DNA of 64,000 nt, taken from positions 5,332,001-5,396,000 of the forward strand of contig HG738137.1 in NCBI GenBank assembly GCA_000499405.2, read 5' to 3'. This DNA is from Onchocerca volvulus. Lineage: Eukaryota > Nematoda > Chromadorea > Rhabditida > Onchocercidae. Below, piece by piece: positions 25,361 to 51,595 of this stretch. The first letter of the stretch is position 1. Every line of letters begins with the position of its first letter. The translations under genes and the position numbers were made by a program. The notes beneath the pieces are model-generated. The model was not told the origin of the DNA, did not search any database, and was given only the letters and a program-made list of their open reading frames with translations.

Positions 25361-28300
25361 TTCTCTTGCTTCTTGATAAAGTATTTTCGAAACGTCAGCT
25401 GAATGGTTTCAAACTATATTTCATTTTTCTCTTGGTTTTATTTTTGCACTTAATTTATGATTGTATGGTAATAGTTGTTCAAAAATCTAATTAAAGGAGG
25501 CTCAGTTTGGTGAGGATTCTGCAGATTTGGATCGGCAAAATAGTGCTGTAGATGGTGTTGGTGGCTTAAAAAGTACAGGGTTAGTGTTTCATTTTCTTTG
25601 TGTCTTTACAAATTTTAGCAAAAACTTTATTGTTTTTTTTATTTTACGATTCATTCGTTACGACATAAGATGATGCAGTTCCAAATCTTGAGAAGGTAGT
25701 ATAGTTTCGAATCTAATTCCGCTTTTTAATATGAAGTTTTATATTTCGGCATGTTTTTTATACTCACAAAACTCAATTTGACGTTGCATAGAGAATCGCT
25801 GCTATGAAATACTGCAAGTAGAATAAGTTATTTTTATATGCTTGCATACACCTGTAGTTTATAATAATGCATGCACCTGCAGTTTATAATAATATTTTAA
25901 CAAATATTGAGTACAATAAAAAAGTGAATGAGAAATATCGTTTCATCTTTTTTTTTCTTTTTTTTTTTTTTTTTTTTTTTTTGCATCATTTTAGATCCTT
26001 CTCTAGGTTGGATAAAATCCTTACCTAAAATATAGAATGAATTGTACAGAAAATGGGATGTTATTGAGTTGATGGTCTTTTTGTCTCTTTTTTGTTTCGC
26101 TTACTTTTTGTTTTCTTCCATGATATTTAATTGCTCATTCGTATTTTTTTAATCAGAAAGAATCTCATAAACTTTTAGGCCACAGGTCATGATTGAAACA
26201 ATGATTTCAGAACTTCATCTAGAATATTTGCTACACTTTTTATCCCAGTGATTAAATAATAAGTTCTTAGTGATGCTATCATGAATTGAAATAATCAAAA
26301 TTAATAATCTGACGTGTTGCAGAACACACAATACACCGTGCAATAAAATACGGAAAAAGAAACGACGTGTCAGTGAGCGAGATGAGCATGAAACTTGTCA
26401 GGCTTCTCCCAGCAACATAGCACCCTCCTTTAATATGGCGTCTTCACAATTAAACATTACTTCTGCAAGTGGTAGTTCAACAAAAAAGAAGAAATCGGTA
26501 AGTTTTGGAAAAATAGACATTCTTCATATATTCGAGACTTAAACATCAAGAATTTCACACATTTACGATAATAAAAGAATACGTTATTGTTACATTATTG
26601 AACAAATATTACTTCGTCATTATGAAGAAATTTGGTTGCAAAGCTTTTTACAACATTTGAAAAAAGAAAGGAATATGTAGAAAGGATCAATCCTTCACAT
26701 TTCTTGTGAAATAAAAGAATATCACATTTTGTCAGAATTTGAAATCAATATATTTTAATTAAGATCTATTTCATATCACATTTCTATGTGTTGTAATGTT
26801 CGTTTTAAGACATTTGAAGAATTTTTTCCACTCAGAATGACGGACGAGTATATATGAATTCTTTGCGGAATTTCAGCCTAAATAACAGTACTCTTAGAGG
26901 CTGGAAATAAATCAGTCACACTAATATATCATTCAAAAAGTTCTTTTATGTAAACTAATTTAGTTACAGAATATACGGGACTGCTCAACATGTGTTAGTG
27001 TAAAATCTGTACAAGCTAACGACGGCGATCTAGATGTAAAAGTTGGCTCAACTTATAGTCTCAATATTTCAATACTTGCAAAAGCTTCCAGTACGTTTAT
27101 AACAAATACTTTCAGAAACTTACTTTCTTATTGCAATTTTTGACTCCATTTATTTAAATTACTGTTAAAAGCACAAAATTATTGACTCTCAGTCGATAGA
27201 TGCTATAGATAAATATATCGATAGACACATTTTCTATTCCAGCGTTTGACTTCAATTTTCGGAAATAGAAAATCAAAGTCAAACATTGGAATAGAAAACG
27301 AGTTGCAGAATTGGAACGATATGAGCATGCTGAAATATTGTGAAATGCAGTACTTTATTATTTAATCGGCATGTTTTCAATTCTACGGATTATCTCTTTG
27401 CTTGATTCAAGTGAATTTTATTAAGAAATTAAATTTTATAGATTATTTGTATTATGTTACAAATTGGAATGGACATGATTTATATGGCGTTTTGGGTGAC
27501 GGTTTGCCCCCTTTACAACACACTTACATGAGTAAAAAGTAAGTGCATTTTCGAGCCTTTTATTTGCACTTATAAATTACTATTGCACATTTGCAGCCTC
27601 ATTTTGTAATTATTCGATGTGAGAATGGTTTTAGGTGTGCTGGCACGTCTGTTACATCAAACAATACATCTACGTTTGATTTGTTTAGTTCACATGAAAA
27701 AACAAATGGTGGCAGTCCATCAAAGCAACGACTTAATGCTAAAAGGTTTATTTAATTCATATTTTATGTAATTTAAAATTGAAATTAATATGAACGTAAT
27801 TTTCTTTCTGAGTTTCTTTCTGGTTCAGATTCTTTTTCATTTTATCTAGTTTGGCATATATACCGTTTATTCTTTTCCAGTTATTCTTTCTTGTTTATCA
27901 CGAGTTAATCTTATTTTGATTTTAATAAATATGATGAAGTTGGTAGTTTCACTATTTTATAAGTTTCTGCTAACTCGGAAATTGTTTTAAATCAAAAAAC
28001 GCTTTTAAAGATCGAACAGAAGTTCCTCAGTTTGTCCACCAAATGGATTTCCTGAAATTAAACCAACAGGAAGAAAAGGTTTGATTGGAAATGTTGGTCG
28101 ACCATCAAGCGCTTCAACCAGTGATGTACAGTGTAAGTAATGGTCATCAAATTGTTGTATGAGAATCGTAGTTATTATAATGAATTTTTCGCGCAGTTAA
28201 TATTAAAAATTTTAAAATATGTTAGTTTTATTCATATTGGAGTAGCAGATCTTGAGCATTTCAATAAATTTACGGATGCAGAAAACGAAAAAAACTATTG

Positions 28301-31300
28301 TTGTTCAACTTTGATAGAATATAAATGAATGTTAAACGATTTATGTCTTTTCGATTGAATTCTCAGTTATGCTGTTTGCTGTCTTTGCTGTCTTAACCAG
28401 CGTAACGCATCAAAAATTTGTTTCAGAATCTTTTATAATAGTAAATTTCAATAAATAAAAATATTGCAGCTGTCGGTGGAGATCTACAAGACGAAGAAAG
28501 ATCTCAGTCACCAGTCTCATGGTTCACTTCGGGAAGTAATGATCCAATATCTGCCCTTGGCTCATTTGGAAGTATTACAAACAATGCTTCAGCTCAGTTA
28601 CGCGAATGCGTTTCATCTACAATGTACTCTTGTCCGGTAGCAGGTTGTGAACATCGTTATGACACTCAATCACAATTGGCAGTCCACTATCATACGCATT
28701 TTGTAAAAGAAGACGGAGGAAGAGCGGTAAAACTACAAATTTGCTCATTTTTTAAAATAAACCAACATTTAAATTATTAAGAGCTTTCAGAAGATAGTGT
28801 TTTGCAGATCTACGTTGAAAATATGGGTACTCAGACAAATTTAGTCGTCATGAAAGATGTCGCTGTCGATACAGATAGGGAATTAACTCAGATCTCAGCA
28901 GTTTTCTCAAAAGAATTTGTTTCGGAAGTAAAAAAATCCAGAAATGATGAAAACAGCTTCCATTTGGTTTCACCGAAACCAAAATTATCGAAAACGCTCA
29001 CGAACCATGAAGAACAAAGTATTAGTGAGCTCTTCAAGGTATGAACTTTTCAAGCTGTTCTTATTAAGACTGAAAATTCCGTGCTTTAAGTGATGTCGCA
29101 GTGGCTTAAAGTAGATTTGTCATCAGAATTTTTATAGGTTGTTACACAGAAGACAGAAACAGGCAGTGAAACTGCAAAAATTGATGGCAAAAAAACCTTC
29201 AATGTTAGAAGTCCAAAAAATGCTGGCACCAGCAAAGGTAGATAATGATGTTACTACTGAAATTTGTTGAATTTCTTTATACATATCTAAACATGTCTAA
29301 ATTTACACATTGCAAATATGATACATTGTTTTCCATTTCACGAATGAATTATCTGTAGTGAACATCAGACAGTTATGTCCGAGCTGGGCTTCAGAAGGTC
29401 TTATATGTGCAACGTCTTTGCAAACATAAATTGCTTTATTTAATTAGTAAAGTAGAGCTTAAAATAAGGAATTATTTTCGTCATTTTCCTTTGTTCTGCC
29501 TATATATAATGAAGATATTGATATTAATATACTTTCTAGTATATGGTGTCTTATTCAATAGTAGTAATACAGTAAATCAAAATGAAATGCCTACTGCACT
29601 GGATGCTATTCGTAAAATGGTAACAAATAGCAGTGGGGAAGTTCATTCTCATGAGCAGCAGTCGACCACCGTTATTTCCAGTTCCGGAATATTGCCGTCA
29701 ACTCGGTAAAGATCTTCTCTTTTGTTGCATTTCCACTTTTGCTTTTAAAATGTTAAGCTTTAGCTTGTATTCCGCTGTTTTGATATGAAAAATTTTTTTA
29801 GTATTTCTTCTACGACTCCTCATGGTGGCACTGCTTCACCTGCATTTTCAGACATTTCGGATGATGCTCCCACTTTGGAGAAAGAGGTATTTTTTTGAAA
29901 TAAACTTCAGCCACAAATAAACCTGTACTGAAAAAAATTGTGTATTTGTTATTTATTTTTTTGTGTGTAATGCAGTATGGTAACAGTGAAATAACGTTTT
30001 CGTATTCATAGGTGGCTGATAAATCAGAAGAGCGATCTTTGGATCGAATCAAAGAGTTAGTAAACAGCACCGAAAAAGCCCCACTACAACAGATAAGGTT
30101 TGTTACAGTTTTATAAATATGAAATATTTTTTGAGACGTAATCAGCATTTACTTCTCATGGCCTTCATTCTTGTTTATCTTAGAGCAAAAGCATTTACTT
30201 TTTTATAGAAAAAGGTTAAATGGATTATAGGGGATTATACGAATTATTTTTTTTCTCTCGGATGATTATTCATAATTAAAGTTTGTCGATCGAGGACGAA
30301 AAAATGATCAGTGGCTCGAAAAGTGGAGTTGGTTCATCCACTTTGCTTTGTCCAGTAAGCTCATCAAGTACCACCACCGCTAGTACTTTATCCATTCCTC
30401 GAGTACCGACAGAAATGAATCAGGGCTTCGCTTCTGATGGTTTGTTTTTGTGTGTTTGGTATTTGTTTTTTGAGAAAAATGTATTTGCAACTTCAGATTT
30501 CAAAGGTTTGAAATCTTGACTCTTTTACTGAACTTAATCTAGTATGAGCTTTTCAGGTTCAAAAAAGAATGAAACAAAAACATATTCACAAACAAACACT
30601 ATCGGTTCTTTTGCTTCTTCTTTCATGGATCCATCGGGTTTCTTTTTCAGTAATTGTTTTGTTTTTTCAATCTTCCAGTTATATTATTTAACTGATATCT
30701 CCTTTTAAAGATACTACTGCTAGTCGTGCAAGTATAAGATATAGTTCACTTAAATACATTATTACTAATATTTTAATTCTAGCGTTATATCATACACTTT
30801 TAGGATTACGACACGCATCCACTATTCCCATTTCTGTGCCGAATTTGTCGAATGCTCCTTCTGCTTCAGTTTTTGCTCAGCCATATTTTATACCATTTAT
30901 CAGCCCGTCGGTGAGCAATACCGCAACTCCAGGAATATCACAACCTCATACTTCGAAGCATAAAATTCATGATTTAAAGGCTAATCCGCCGAGTATGATT
31001 CCTTTTCAATCTAAAGAAAGGTTAGTAACTTGTGATTTAATCTTGTATTCGGAAATAAGAAATGCATATTTTTTTATATTTCATGGAGCACTTTAACGTT
31101 TGTTATTAAGACCATTTCTAGAATATTTATTATTCCAGCAGCAACATTGGTCAATCATCTTCAATTGTTGCTTCCTCCAATTCTCAACCTCTATCACAAG
31201 GAGGAACTGGTGCGTTTTCTGAATAAACTAGATTTGATAGCCTGAACTTAAAATATATGGAGTTATATCCTTCTAGGGAATTGTTATCAGAAAAGTGTTT

Positions 31301-32400
31301 TTTTTATTGAAAAAAAAAAAAAAAAAAAAAAGATAATTGATAGCTTTCCTTGCCGTTTACCAGCTTTTCTTCAAGATATCAAAGCAAAAAATCACGTCCT
31401 ATATGTTCAAAAGTAATTGAGCTATTCATTTTTCAGCTCTATTTTTATTAGTAACGATGTTTTGACTGTTGAAGATTAGTAGTTTCTTTGAAGGTAATAT
31501 ACCAACAACGAAGCAAGTCGTGCATCAACAATTAGGAAGTCAGAGTGCTGCTTCAGGAAGTTCTTTCGCAAGCATTCAGTCTCATGCCACGAGTAATAGC
31601 GACCGCAGCGCAAGTGCCCAAAGTGCACAGTCTTCTGCTTTGAACTTTATGCAGCATCAGCAACAGCAGCAGGTAAATCAGTAGTACTGAATCTTTGTAA
31701 AAACATGTTTAACTGGCCCATCTATGCATTCTATCCATATTTTTAGGCCTACTTTGCACAGTTACAACAACATCAACAAATGCAATATATGCAAAGATTT
31801 GGCGCAGCTTTTCCAATAACTGGGCCGCCGAATTCCATGAATGCTGCACAACAAGCTTATGAACAACAAATGGCCGCTTTACATGCATCATTTGGTAAGT
31901 AATAGATAAAACATTTTTTGTTTTTGCAAATTTTTTGTCCAAAACATCCTTTTAGATTATTTTTCAAATTTGCTTCAAAATTTATGAAATAATTTCTTGA
32001 TACAATGCAAATCAAATTTCTGATCGACTGCACTGTTTGTTCATTAAACTCTCTGGAATGTATAATCATTTTCCCTTAACAACGTCACATTAATATCCTA
32101 ATAATTCAATAATTACACATGGTTCCACAATGCACTTGAATTAGATTATATGAAATTGTTAACGAATATAATCTGTCCTATATGGAAAACGTTCTCAGCC
32201 AAGAAATTTAATTATTTTTTGCATTTATTATTGACATTGAAGTTTTCATTGTTTTCAGTCTTTATTTTTTTTGCCGGTTTATTCATACTCATTCATCAAC
32301 GCTTATTAATTTCAGATTTAGAAGAACTGAGCACATATCATATTTTGTATTTTCAGGTTATCCGGGAATATTTATGCCGCCATCATTTCCACCTAAATAG
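23297..32400 (+). CDS. Scribbler/ZNF608/ZNF609-like C2H2 zinc-finger protein, multi-exon
   Basis: This large gene encodes a low-complexity nuclear protein resembling the scribbler (brakeless)/ZNF608/ZNF609 family of transcriptional cofactors. The start is taken as the ATG at 23297 (MNEKKMGDSYDEDEGRLMID). Next come VHRDDRLKMTIKRTQS (23.65 kb), a basic IRKKKRR patch (26.35 kb) and WNGHDLYGVLGDGLPPLQH (27.47 kb), which may match the conserved W-x-Y-x-G-x-L-x-D module of ZNF609. A single C2H2 finger with C-x4-C-x12-H-x3-H spacing (CPVAGCEHRYDTQSQLAVHY) lies at about 28625-28700. A SPAFSDISDDAP motif at 29.84 kb resembles the family's SDISDA segment. The C-terminal third is Ser/Gln-rich (31.5-31.9 kb) and the last exon ends GYPGIFMPPSFPPK with TAG at 32398-32400. 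Not all of the roughly 15 or more exons were resolved. Identity is inferred from short motifs. Confidence 0.6.
25308..25340. repeat. Poly-T tract in zinc-finger gene intron
   Basis: An uninterrupted run of roughly 30 T bases. Similar long runs occur at about 25947-25982 and 33157-33191. Such runs are common in AT-rich nematode introns and their exact length is unreliable in assemblies. Confidence 0.9.
25843..25892. repeat. 25-bp tandem duplication, two imperfect copies
   Basis: Two adjacent 25-base copies start at 25843 and 25868, both of the form TGCATRCACCTGYAGTTTAT followed by AATAA. They differ at two positions. They lie in an intron of the zinc-finger gene. Confidence 0.8.
27230..27298. 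other. Near-perfect intronic hairpin resembling a microRNA precursor
   Basis: The arms 27230-27252 and 27276-27298 pair over 23 positions with one G-U wobble and one C-A mismatch. After a two-base mismatch the stem continues with six pairs (27255-27260 with 27268-27273) around a seven-base loop, GGAAATA. The total is 69 nucleotides, the size and shape of a microRNA precursor. It lies inside an intron of the zinc-finger gene. It could instead be a small foldback element or a source of hairpin siRNA. No known microRNA seed was recognised. Confidence 0.5.
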
Positions 32401-33154
32401 AAGGGATTAAACCGGAAGACTATTCGAGGAACGTGTTAGGTTCTAATTAAATTTTCTATTTTTTGCTCAGAATGCAGGATATTGTTATGCTACGGAATGC
32501 TTCATGGGTTTTTCTTTTAAACTTAGAAATTTCTAGATCAAAAATCGGATCAGGATGAGTACAACAATGTCTTGCTTGTCTAAATCCTTTGATAGAATCT
32601 CTGAAGATTTATTTTTCCGTGACATGTTCACAGACTTATTTTTTTTTTTTGACATTTCACAGTTCATTTCTTTCTCTTTGTTTCAATTATTTTTGTTCTT
32701 ATTGTACTATCACTCAGGTTTGATATAACATGTTCAGTCATTTATGAAAGGAAATATTAAAATTTACAAAAAGTGATTGCAACATATGATTATTGTTACT
32801 AATTTAACTATATATAAATGAGGAGAAAAAAAACTCGGTTGGAAGTCTGGAGTTTGAAATATAATTTCATGATTTCCTAAATTTTCCCAAGTTTTATGGA
32901 TTTCTTACCTAAATCTTCTTTAGCTTTATGAATTTTAAACTGGAGATACCATAAAACGAAAGCGTGTGCAATCGCATCTGATATACGGTTTGTCGAAATA
33001 TTGTTCAGGCAATTGTGTTCATTGAAAATATCAAAAAAAAGTTTTTTTGTAGTCTTACTGACTGAATCAAACAACTTTCGTTACTTCAGAACTGTGCATT
33101 TGTTAATGATACATTGTTATGAAAATTAATTCTGCCCTGTACTCCGTCTTGCAT

Positions 33155-33192
<38 letters not shown>

Positions 33193-35235
33193 TTATTGTC
33201 GCTTTATCATTATTAGGCATCGTATTCTTAAAGTTATTTTTATCCTCATTTTTTGGTATTTAACAAACGTTTCTCTGTTATGTTTTTTATTGCATGTTTT
33301 GTTTGTATTTTATCTTGCTCGTTGTACATTGAATTTTCGGAACGGTTCAAACAGGAAATTATGCAATTTGAATTGGTTACACATTCCGCTCACCTGCATT
33401 AACGGGTTAATACTAGTACTTCAGTTGATATTTGTGATGTTACATTTCCTACTTTGCTGCTGTGAAATTGGCAGTCTTTGACATATTTCTGTAAGATTTT
33501 GTTGGACTGTGCTAGAAGCTATAGAAAGAAACAGATTGAATATATGAGTTTTTTCTTTTTTTTTTTTCTTTTTTAGAGCTTGTGTAACAAATAACTAAGC
33601 ACAGTTGAAATACTTAGTTCATTTGTTCTATGTCACTCATATAATGCCCTTCCCATCTCTCAAGTCTTAGTTTCAACTGTAAGTATACTCAATTTTGCGA
33701 CTTTTCCTTTTTTTATGAAATGCTTTCTTCTGCGTAATACTTTTCTACTGATGACTTTATTCCGTCTGATTATTGTTATGTACCGTTGTAGTATTGATGC
33801 TATTCATTAAAGTCGTTCCGTTACTATTATTGCTTGCAAAAGCCTTTTGTCTTTGTTATCGTACTGCTTATCTTTTTCTGTTACTTCATTGGGTGTGGGA
33901 AAAGAGAATATTTCTTTGAATCATTCCTGAACTGCTTGTTGACATATCAAGTTCTTTAGAAATATTCAGGTTTTCTAAATTATTATTAGAGTGAGGGAAG
34001 GAGACTTGAGTTCGACGAATCTTTTTCTAAACATCTTGCAGAGAGAGAATATATAACATTAAGCTTGAGACTTTATGTCGATTGTTCATAACATTTCGAA
34101 TGTTTCGAGTTTCATCTAATGAGCGAAATAAATTTGCTTTCAGAGTGAATTTATTCTCCAAATTAGATTTATTGGTAAGAGATCACTGTATGATTCAACA
34201 AAGTATAGTTGTCAGAAGTTGAAGTGAAAATGAAATCTGACTTAAAAATATTGGGACGACCGATCGGTTGTCTGATAAGCCGATTGCTCGATAGATATAG
34301 ACGATTTCAAAAAAAAAAAAAAAAAAAAATTCAAAAGAGGCTTGCGATAAATGCGGACAATCGCAATGAAATTGAATTTGAAAATGTGGGGTGACTTTGA
34401 AATTGAACTGAGCATTGAATAAGTCGCCTGACAACGAAAGGAGAATCCAAGGGAATTGAACCATTTAGAAATTGCTGATATTCAACTGTTGTATCATCTG
34501 AATCTTATTTTCAACCGCGTAATTATTTCGAATAAATTCTTCATACAATTGTATGACCAGATATGTCGATAAGATTGGAATTGTATTCGTCAGTCCGTAG
34601 GTAAACAAATGCTCAAGATGAACTCTCCAAATGACTTCATTTTAAGCAAAGGCTCTCTTTCAACCTGTTTGTCATTTTCTATGCCACATATCTGTTTAAA
34701 ATAATAAGTCGCTGAAACCGGAAGTCTAACCGGAAATTCATTACGTAATATTTATGGCCTGATCACGGCTATTTCAATGCTAGGCAGTCCCGTTTCAATT
34801 GCTGTGATAAATGCACATTCGTCAGTAGATAATATATGCAAGATATCAAACATCCTTTAATGTCAAGAATATTTCGATATTACTTGCTAACTTTAATTGT
34901 ACGGTAAACATTGGTTCTAATTTGTGCAGTAAAAGTTCAATTATGAAGCAGTTGAGCTTTGGCCACTACTTACTGTTGTCCAAATAAAAACCATCATATA
35001 AAGCGAAATTAAAAACTTGTCTATCTCATGTACTAACTATTATATTTGAGTTATTATGCTGCAGATTCTATCTAGATCAAGTCAGTTTTTCTGTACCTTC
35101 GAAATAGAGTCAGCACAAACTTTTTTCGGTATATCGATCTTGTGTGAAGTTGCAAATTATTTGAAATATATTTGGAACTTTTATATGCTTGATTTAAAAG
35201 TGATTTAAAAACAATAAATAGTGCATGAAGATGAG

Positions 35236-35285
35236 ATGCATCATGCATCATGCATTATGCATTATGCATGACAGCATGCATCACA
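35236..35285. repeat. ATGCATC/ATGCATT short tandem repeat
   Basis: Several head-to-tail copies of a seven-base ATGCATC or ATGCATT unit followed by related ATGCATGACAGCATGCATCA. The unit contains the palindrome ATGCAT, so the run can fold back on itself. Confidence 0.8.
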
Positions 35286-35507
35286 TGCTAACTAGTTATC
35301 TCGTTTTGATATATCGATTCATGTATTGATGTCTTGCAAAATGAATAAAATATATTGAAATGGCTAGACGACAAAGGTGTGCTTTACCCGCTGTATACCA
35401 TTAATCTGCCTAACAGTAGAAGCACACTCTGCAACTTCGGCTGACTGTCAATTCCTCAGAATTACTTCATTGATAGCACTCATTTTGGTAAATATCTTTG
35501 AATTCCC

Positions 35508-35534
35508 CTCTCTCCCTCTCTCTCTCTCTCTCTC
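35508..35534. repeat. (TC)n microsatellite
   Basis: A pyrimidine-only run of CT dinucleotides with a few interruptions, in intergenic DNA upstream of myosin VI. Confidence 0.9.
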
Positions 35535-37591
35535 ATACTTTTCAATTTTATTCCAAATTCAAATTATATATTAAAATTCCCGAAATTTCCATTGGAGATT
35601 TAGCTCTCTTCATGTTAGTCTTTCCTGTCTTGTTGTGCAGAGTTGTCGTGATTCTAATATCCTCTTGCTCGTTGTCACTCTCTGTACAGTGACAACTTTA
35701 GTAATTTCCGCCTGTTTCTTTTCATAGTTCCATCAGGAAGGTAATCACTCACTCACTCCGTAAACCAGTTATTGTTATTTATTTGTGGATGAGGATAGCA
35801 GGACACCTGGTGGTGACAACAATGTTGACAGCAGCACCATCCTGTACGACACATTCCGCCTCACCTCTCACCTTCGCAACTTTTCCTAGAAATTTTGCCT
35901 CATATGCTTTCACCTGTTTTACATATATATAGTATATATGCAAAAGCTAGAAAGATAGATTAATTTATTATTTTTTTCTTATTACATATGTTTTAAAAAT
36001 TTTATTGACTTCAAATGAAATTATTGATTTCGAATGATTCAGTCAATTATCCCAAATCAGTGCATATAATTTCATGTCATTAATTGCAAAATTAATCTAT
36101 TCTTGTTCCAAATTATAAATCCCCAAGAGATAAATGTGAAAATAATGGACTGGACCAAATATTTGTTTTCTGCTACAAAATTCCTATATCATTTGCTCTT
36201 CGTTTGTTATCATTACATCGCAACTTATTCTTCCCGATATCTTGGGCATAGTTATGTAATCTTTTTAATATTTTCAACGCATAGCATTTTATTTTAAAGT
36301 CACTAATATTAACAAAAAAAAAAAAAAAACACAGATAATTTTTTGGACCAAATTCTAAAGATTAATCAATCATCTGTCATCCCTTGTATGACAAATGAAT
36401 GAATCATGCGTAAGATGTCACAAAAAAGAACAGTGATTATTGTTTATCATTACTGATTATTGATTATTCTTGGATGATTATAGTTTGTCAACTGTTAGAA
36501 TAACATCAAAATGATAATTTAAAAGAAATACTTCATGCAGCACAGAAATAGGTGCTCGTTTAAGCTCACGATAGATATAAAAAGTTATAATTTTTTCGTA
36601 ATCTCTATCAAACAATCAGTTCCCATTATTTTAGCTAGCAACTTCTTATCATTTATTGACATTTTCTTATCAGATTAATACATTCTTAAAAAAGCAAGAA
36701 AATATGGTGTGAAGACTTTATTCGCCTATAAAAGTCCATTAAAAAATGAAAAGTAAATATTCTGATCCTCGAGCATCGTTGCTCGGCACAATACATCTTT
36801 CTATTCCTGGAAAGATATCCTGAAATTTGCTGTTAAAGTGTGGTCAATAAACTTGAATGATATCAGTTTCTGTATACTAAAGACAGGAGATTTGTATTTT
36901 AAAATACAATTCAATCAATTTTTATTCAGTCATTGTTTTGTCCTTAAAATTAGTAAATCTGGGAAGTAAAATTACACATATGGCAGCTGTGATGTAATAG
37001 AGATCGAGAACCTTTCCTTATTTTAACATATCTCCTCGCTGTCCTTGATATCCTGGACAGGTGTGATTCAGAACTCTCATTATTCATTAGCTTGTTAGTT
37101 TTGGTTTATAATATTAAATTGGTATTACAGAAGCACTTATTGCTGTGATGATTATTTTCTAAACAAGTCATTCAACGTCATGAAATTAACTTAACAAGCT
37201 TTTTCCAGAAATCAATCATGTTGGTCATGTCACTTTTGTGGGCTTTCAATTATAGTTAAGATTGAGAAAATTAAATTTCAAATTAAAATGATAATTTTCA
37301 GACTTTATATTCGGAATAATTTGTGACACTTCATGTCTTCTACATAACAGAAAATCATCCAAGCTTGCCTTCATTCTGGGCATTTTTAGTTTTCTGAATC
37401 CGGTCGTTGTATTTTCTCATCGATCCATTTTAGTTTAGAATATATCACTTCATAATATGTGAAAGTTGATGTATCTTATTCATCAAGATATTTTATGAAT
37501 AAGTTTACTTTGTCTGGTAGCCATCGTCTAGATTTTTCTTTCTTTAACTTTCAGTAAAATATTATTACACGTGAGACACTGCTGTAAATTT

Positions 37592-37601
37592 TTATTTTCA
37601 G
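37592..37601 (+). promoter_or_regulatory. Probable spliced-leader acceptor of myosin VI
   Basis: TTATTTTCAG is followed by GTTTAAGGT and then the initiator ATG at 37611. No upstream coding exon is visible, so this acceptor most likely receives a spliced leader. Confidence 0.55.
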
Positions 37602-37610
37602 GTTTAAGGT

Positions 37611-50785
<13,175 letters not shown>

Positions 50786-51595
50786 TATTTGATATCGCAT
50801 ATCTAATTGCTACATACACATACAACCGATGAATTCAAGAATTTGTCCAGATAAGTTGAACTTTTCCAAGCTGCACTGGAAATCAAGTATTAACAAAAAT
50901 AAAGATAGGTATGATAATGATGCCACAGTTTGATAGTGAATGAATATTAAGGGGAAATAAACGATGTCGACTATAACTCAGCTTATGGCACATCGCCAAA
51001 ACAGCACACTGCCCATCGTTGTTTCTTATTAGCCCTCGCCTGCGCAAGCATTATCTTGATTCATTAGCACAAAGCCTCATTAATAAAGCAAAGCTGATTC
51101 GTTCATGGATCAGAAAAAGCCAAGGTAAACTACTTATTCTTCACTCCAGAAGATTAAATTTCAAATTACAGGAATTCGACATGCTCCCCTATTTCTACAG
51201 ATTTTTTCCCAGTTTCACTCCATTTCAACCTTACTTCTTTTCTTATCTCGTCATTAAAATTCTTTTTTTTTTTTTAATATTTATTTTCGGCCTTATTGCA
51301 TTTTCATCCTCTCCCACCATGGCCACTACTTCTAATGTTCACCCATTTCAGACGTAGTTAAGATTCTAAGTTAACCTATTTATTAACTTAATCAATTTTA
51401 TTTGTTTCAAAAACTTTCAATTTCGTCAAACAGATAAAATTTAAAATTATGGTGATTCGCATCAATTAAGATGTAAAACCTCATTCATGAACAAAAAATA
51501 TATTAAACATAAAGTCGCAAAAGGCATCAGTCATAACAAATAGCCAGAAGAAAATGAATCATTTGTACAAAGAACATGAATATAAGCTAAAAGAT
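50786..51595. other. Convergent 3' flanks of myosin VI and CTNNBL1
   Basis: This stretch between two converging genes holds the myosin VI polyadenylation signal AATAAA at 50898-50903. An open frame of 112 codons at 51019-51357 has no motif and a composition of simple AT-rich sequence; I do not call it a gene. Confidence 0.6.

Larger units (their letters stand above)
32401..37591. other. 3' flank of the zinc-finger gene and intergenic region before myosin VI
   Basis: The stretch immediately after the stop at 32400 should be 3' untranslated sequence of the zinc-finger gene. Beyond it are long T and A runs, a (TC)n microsatellite near 35.5 kb and ATGCATC/ATGCATT short repeats near 35.24 kb. A moderately GC-rich patch lies at 35.74-35.88 kb. 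No open frame here looks like a gene. The right end should contain the myosin VI promoter. Confidence 0.5.

Noticed and set aside
25297..25494. Open frame with a poly-Phe run
   Set aside because: It is a poly-T tract in an intron; no motif or splice continuity.
33119..33481. 120-codon open frame rich in Phe, Leu and Cys
   Set aside because: It starts in a poly-T run in the 3' flank of the zinc-finger gene and looks like a chance frame in T-rich DNA.
51019..51357. 112-codon frame between myosin VI and CTNNBL1
   Set aside because: It has no motif, includes a poly-T stretch and lies in convergent 3' flanks.
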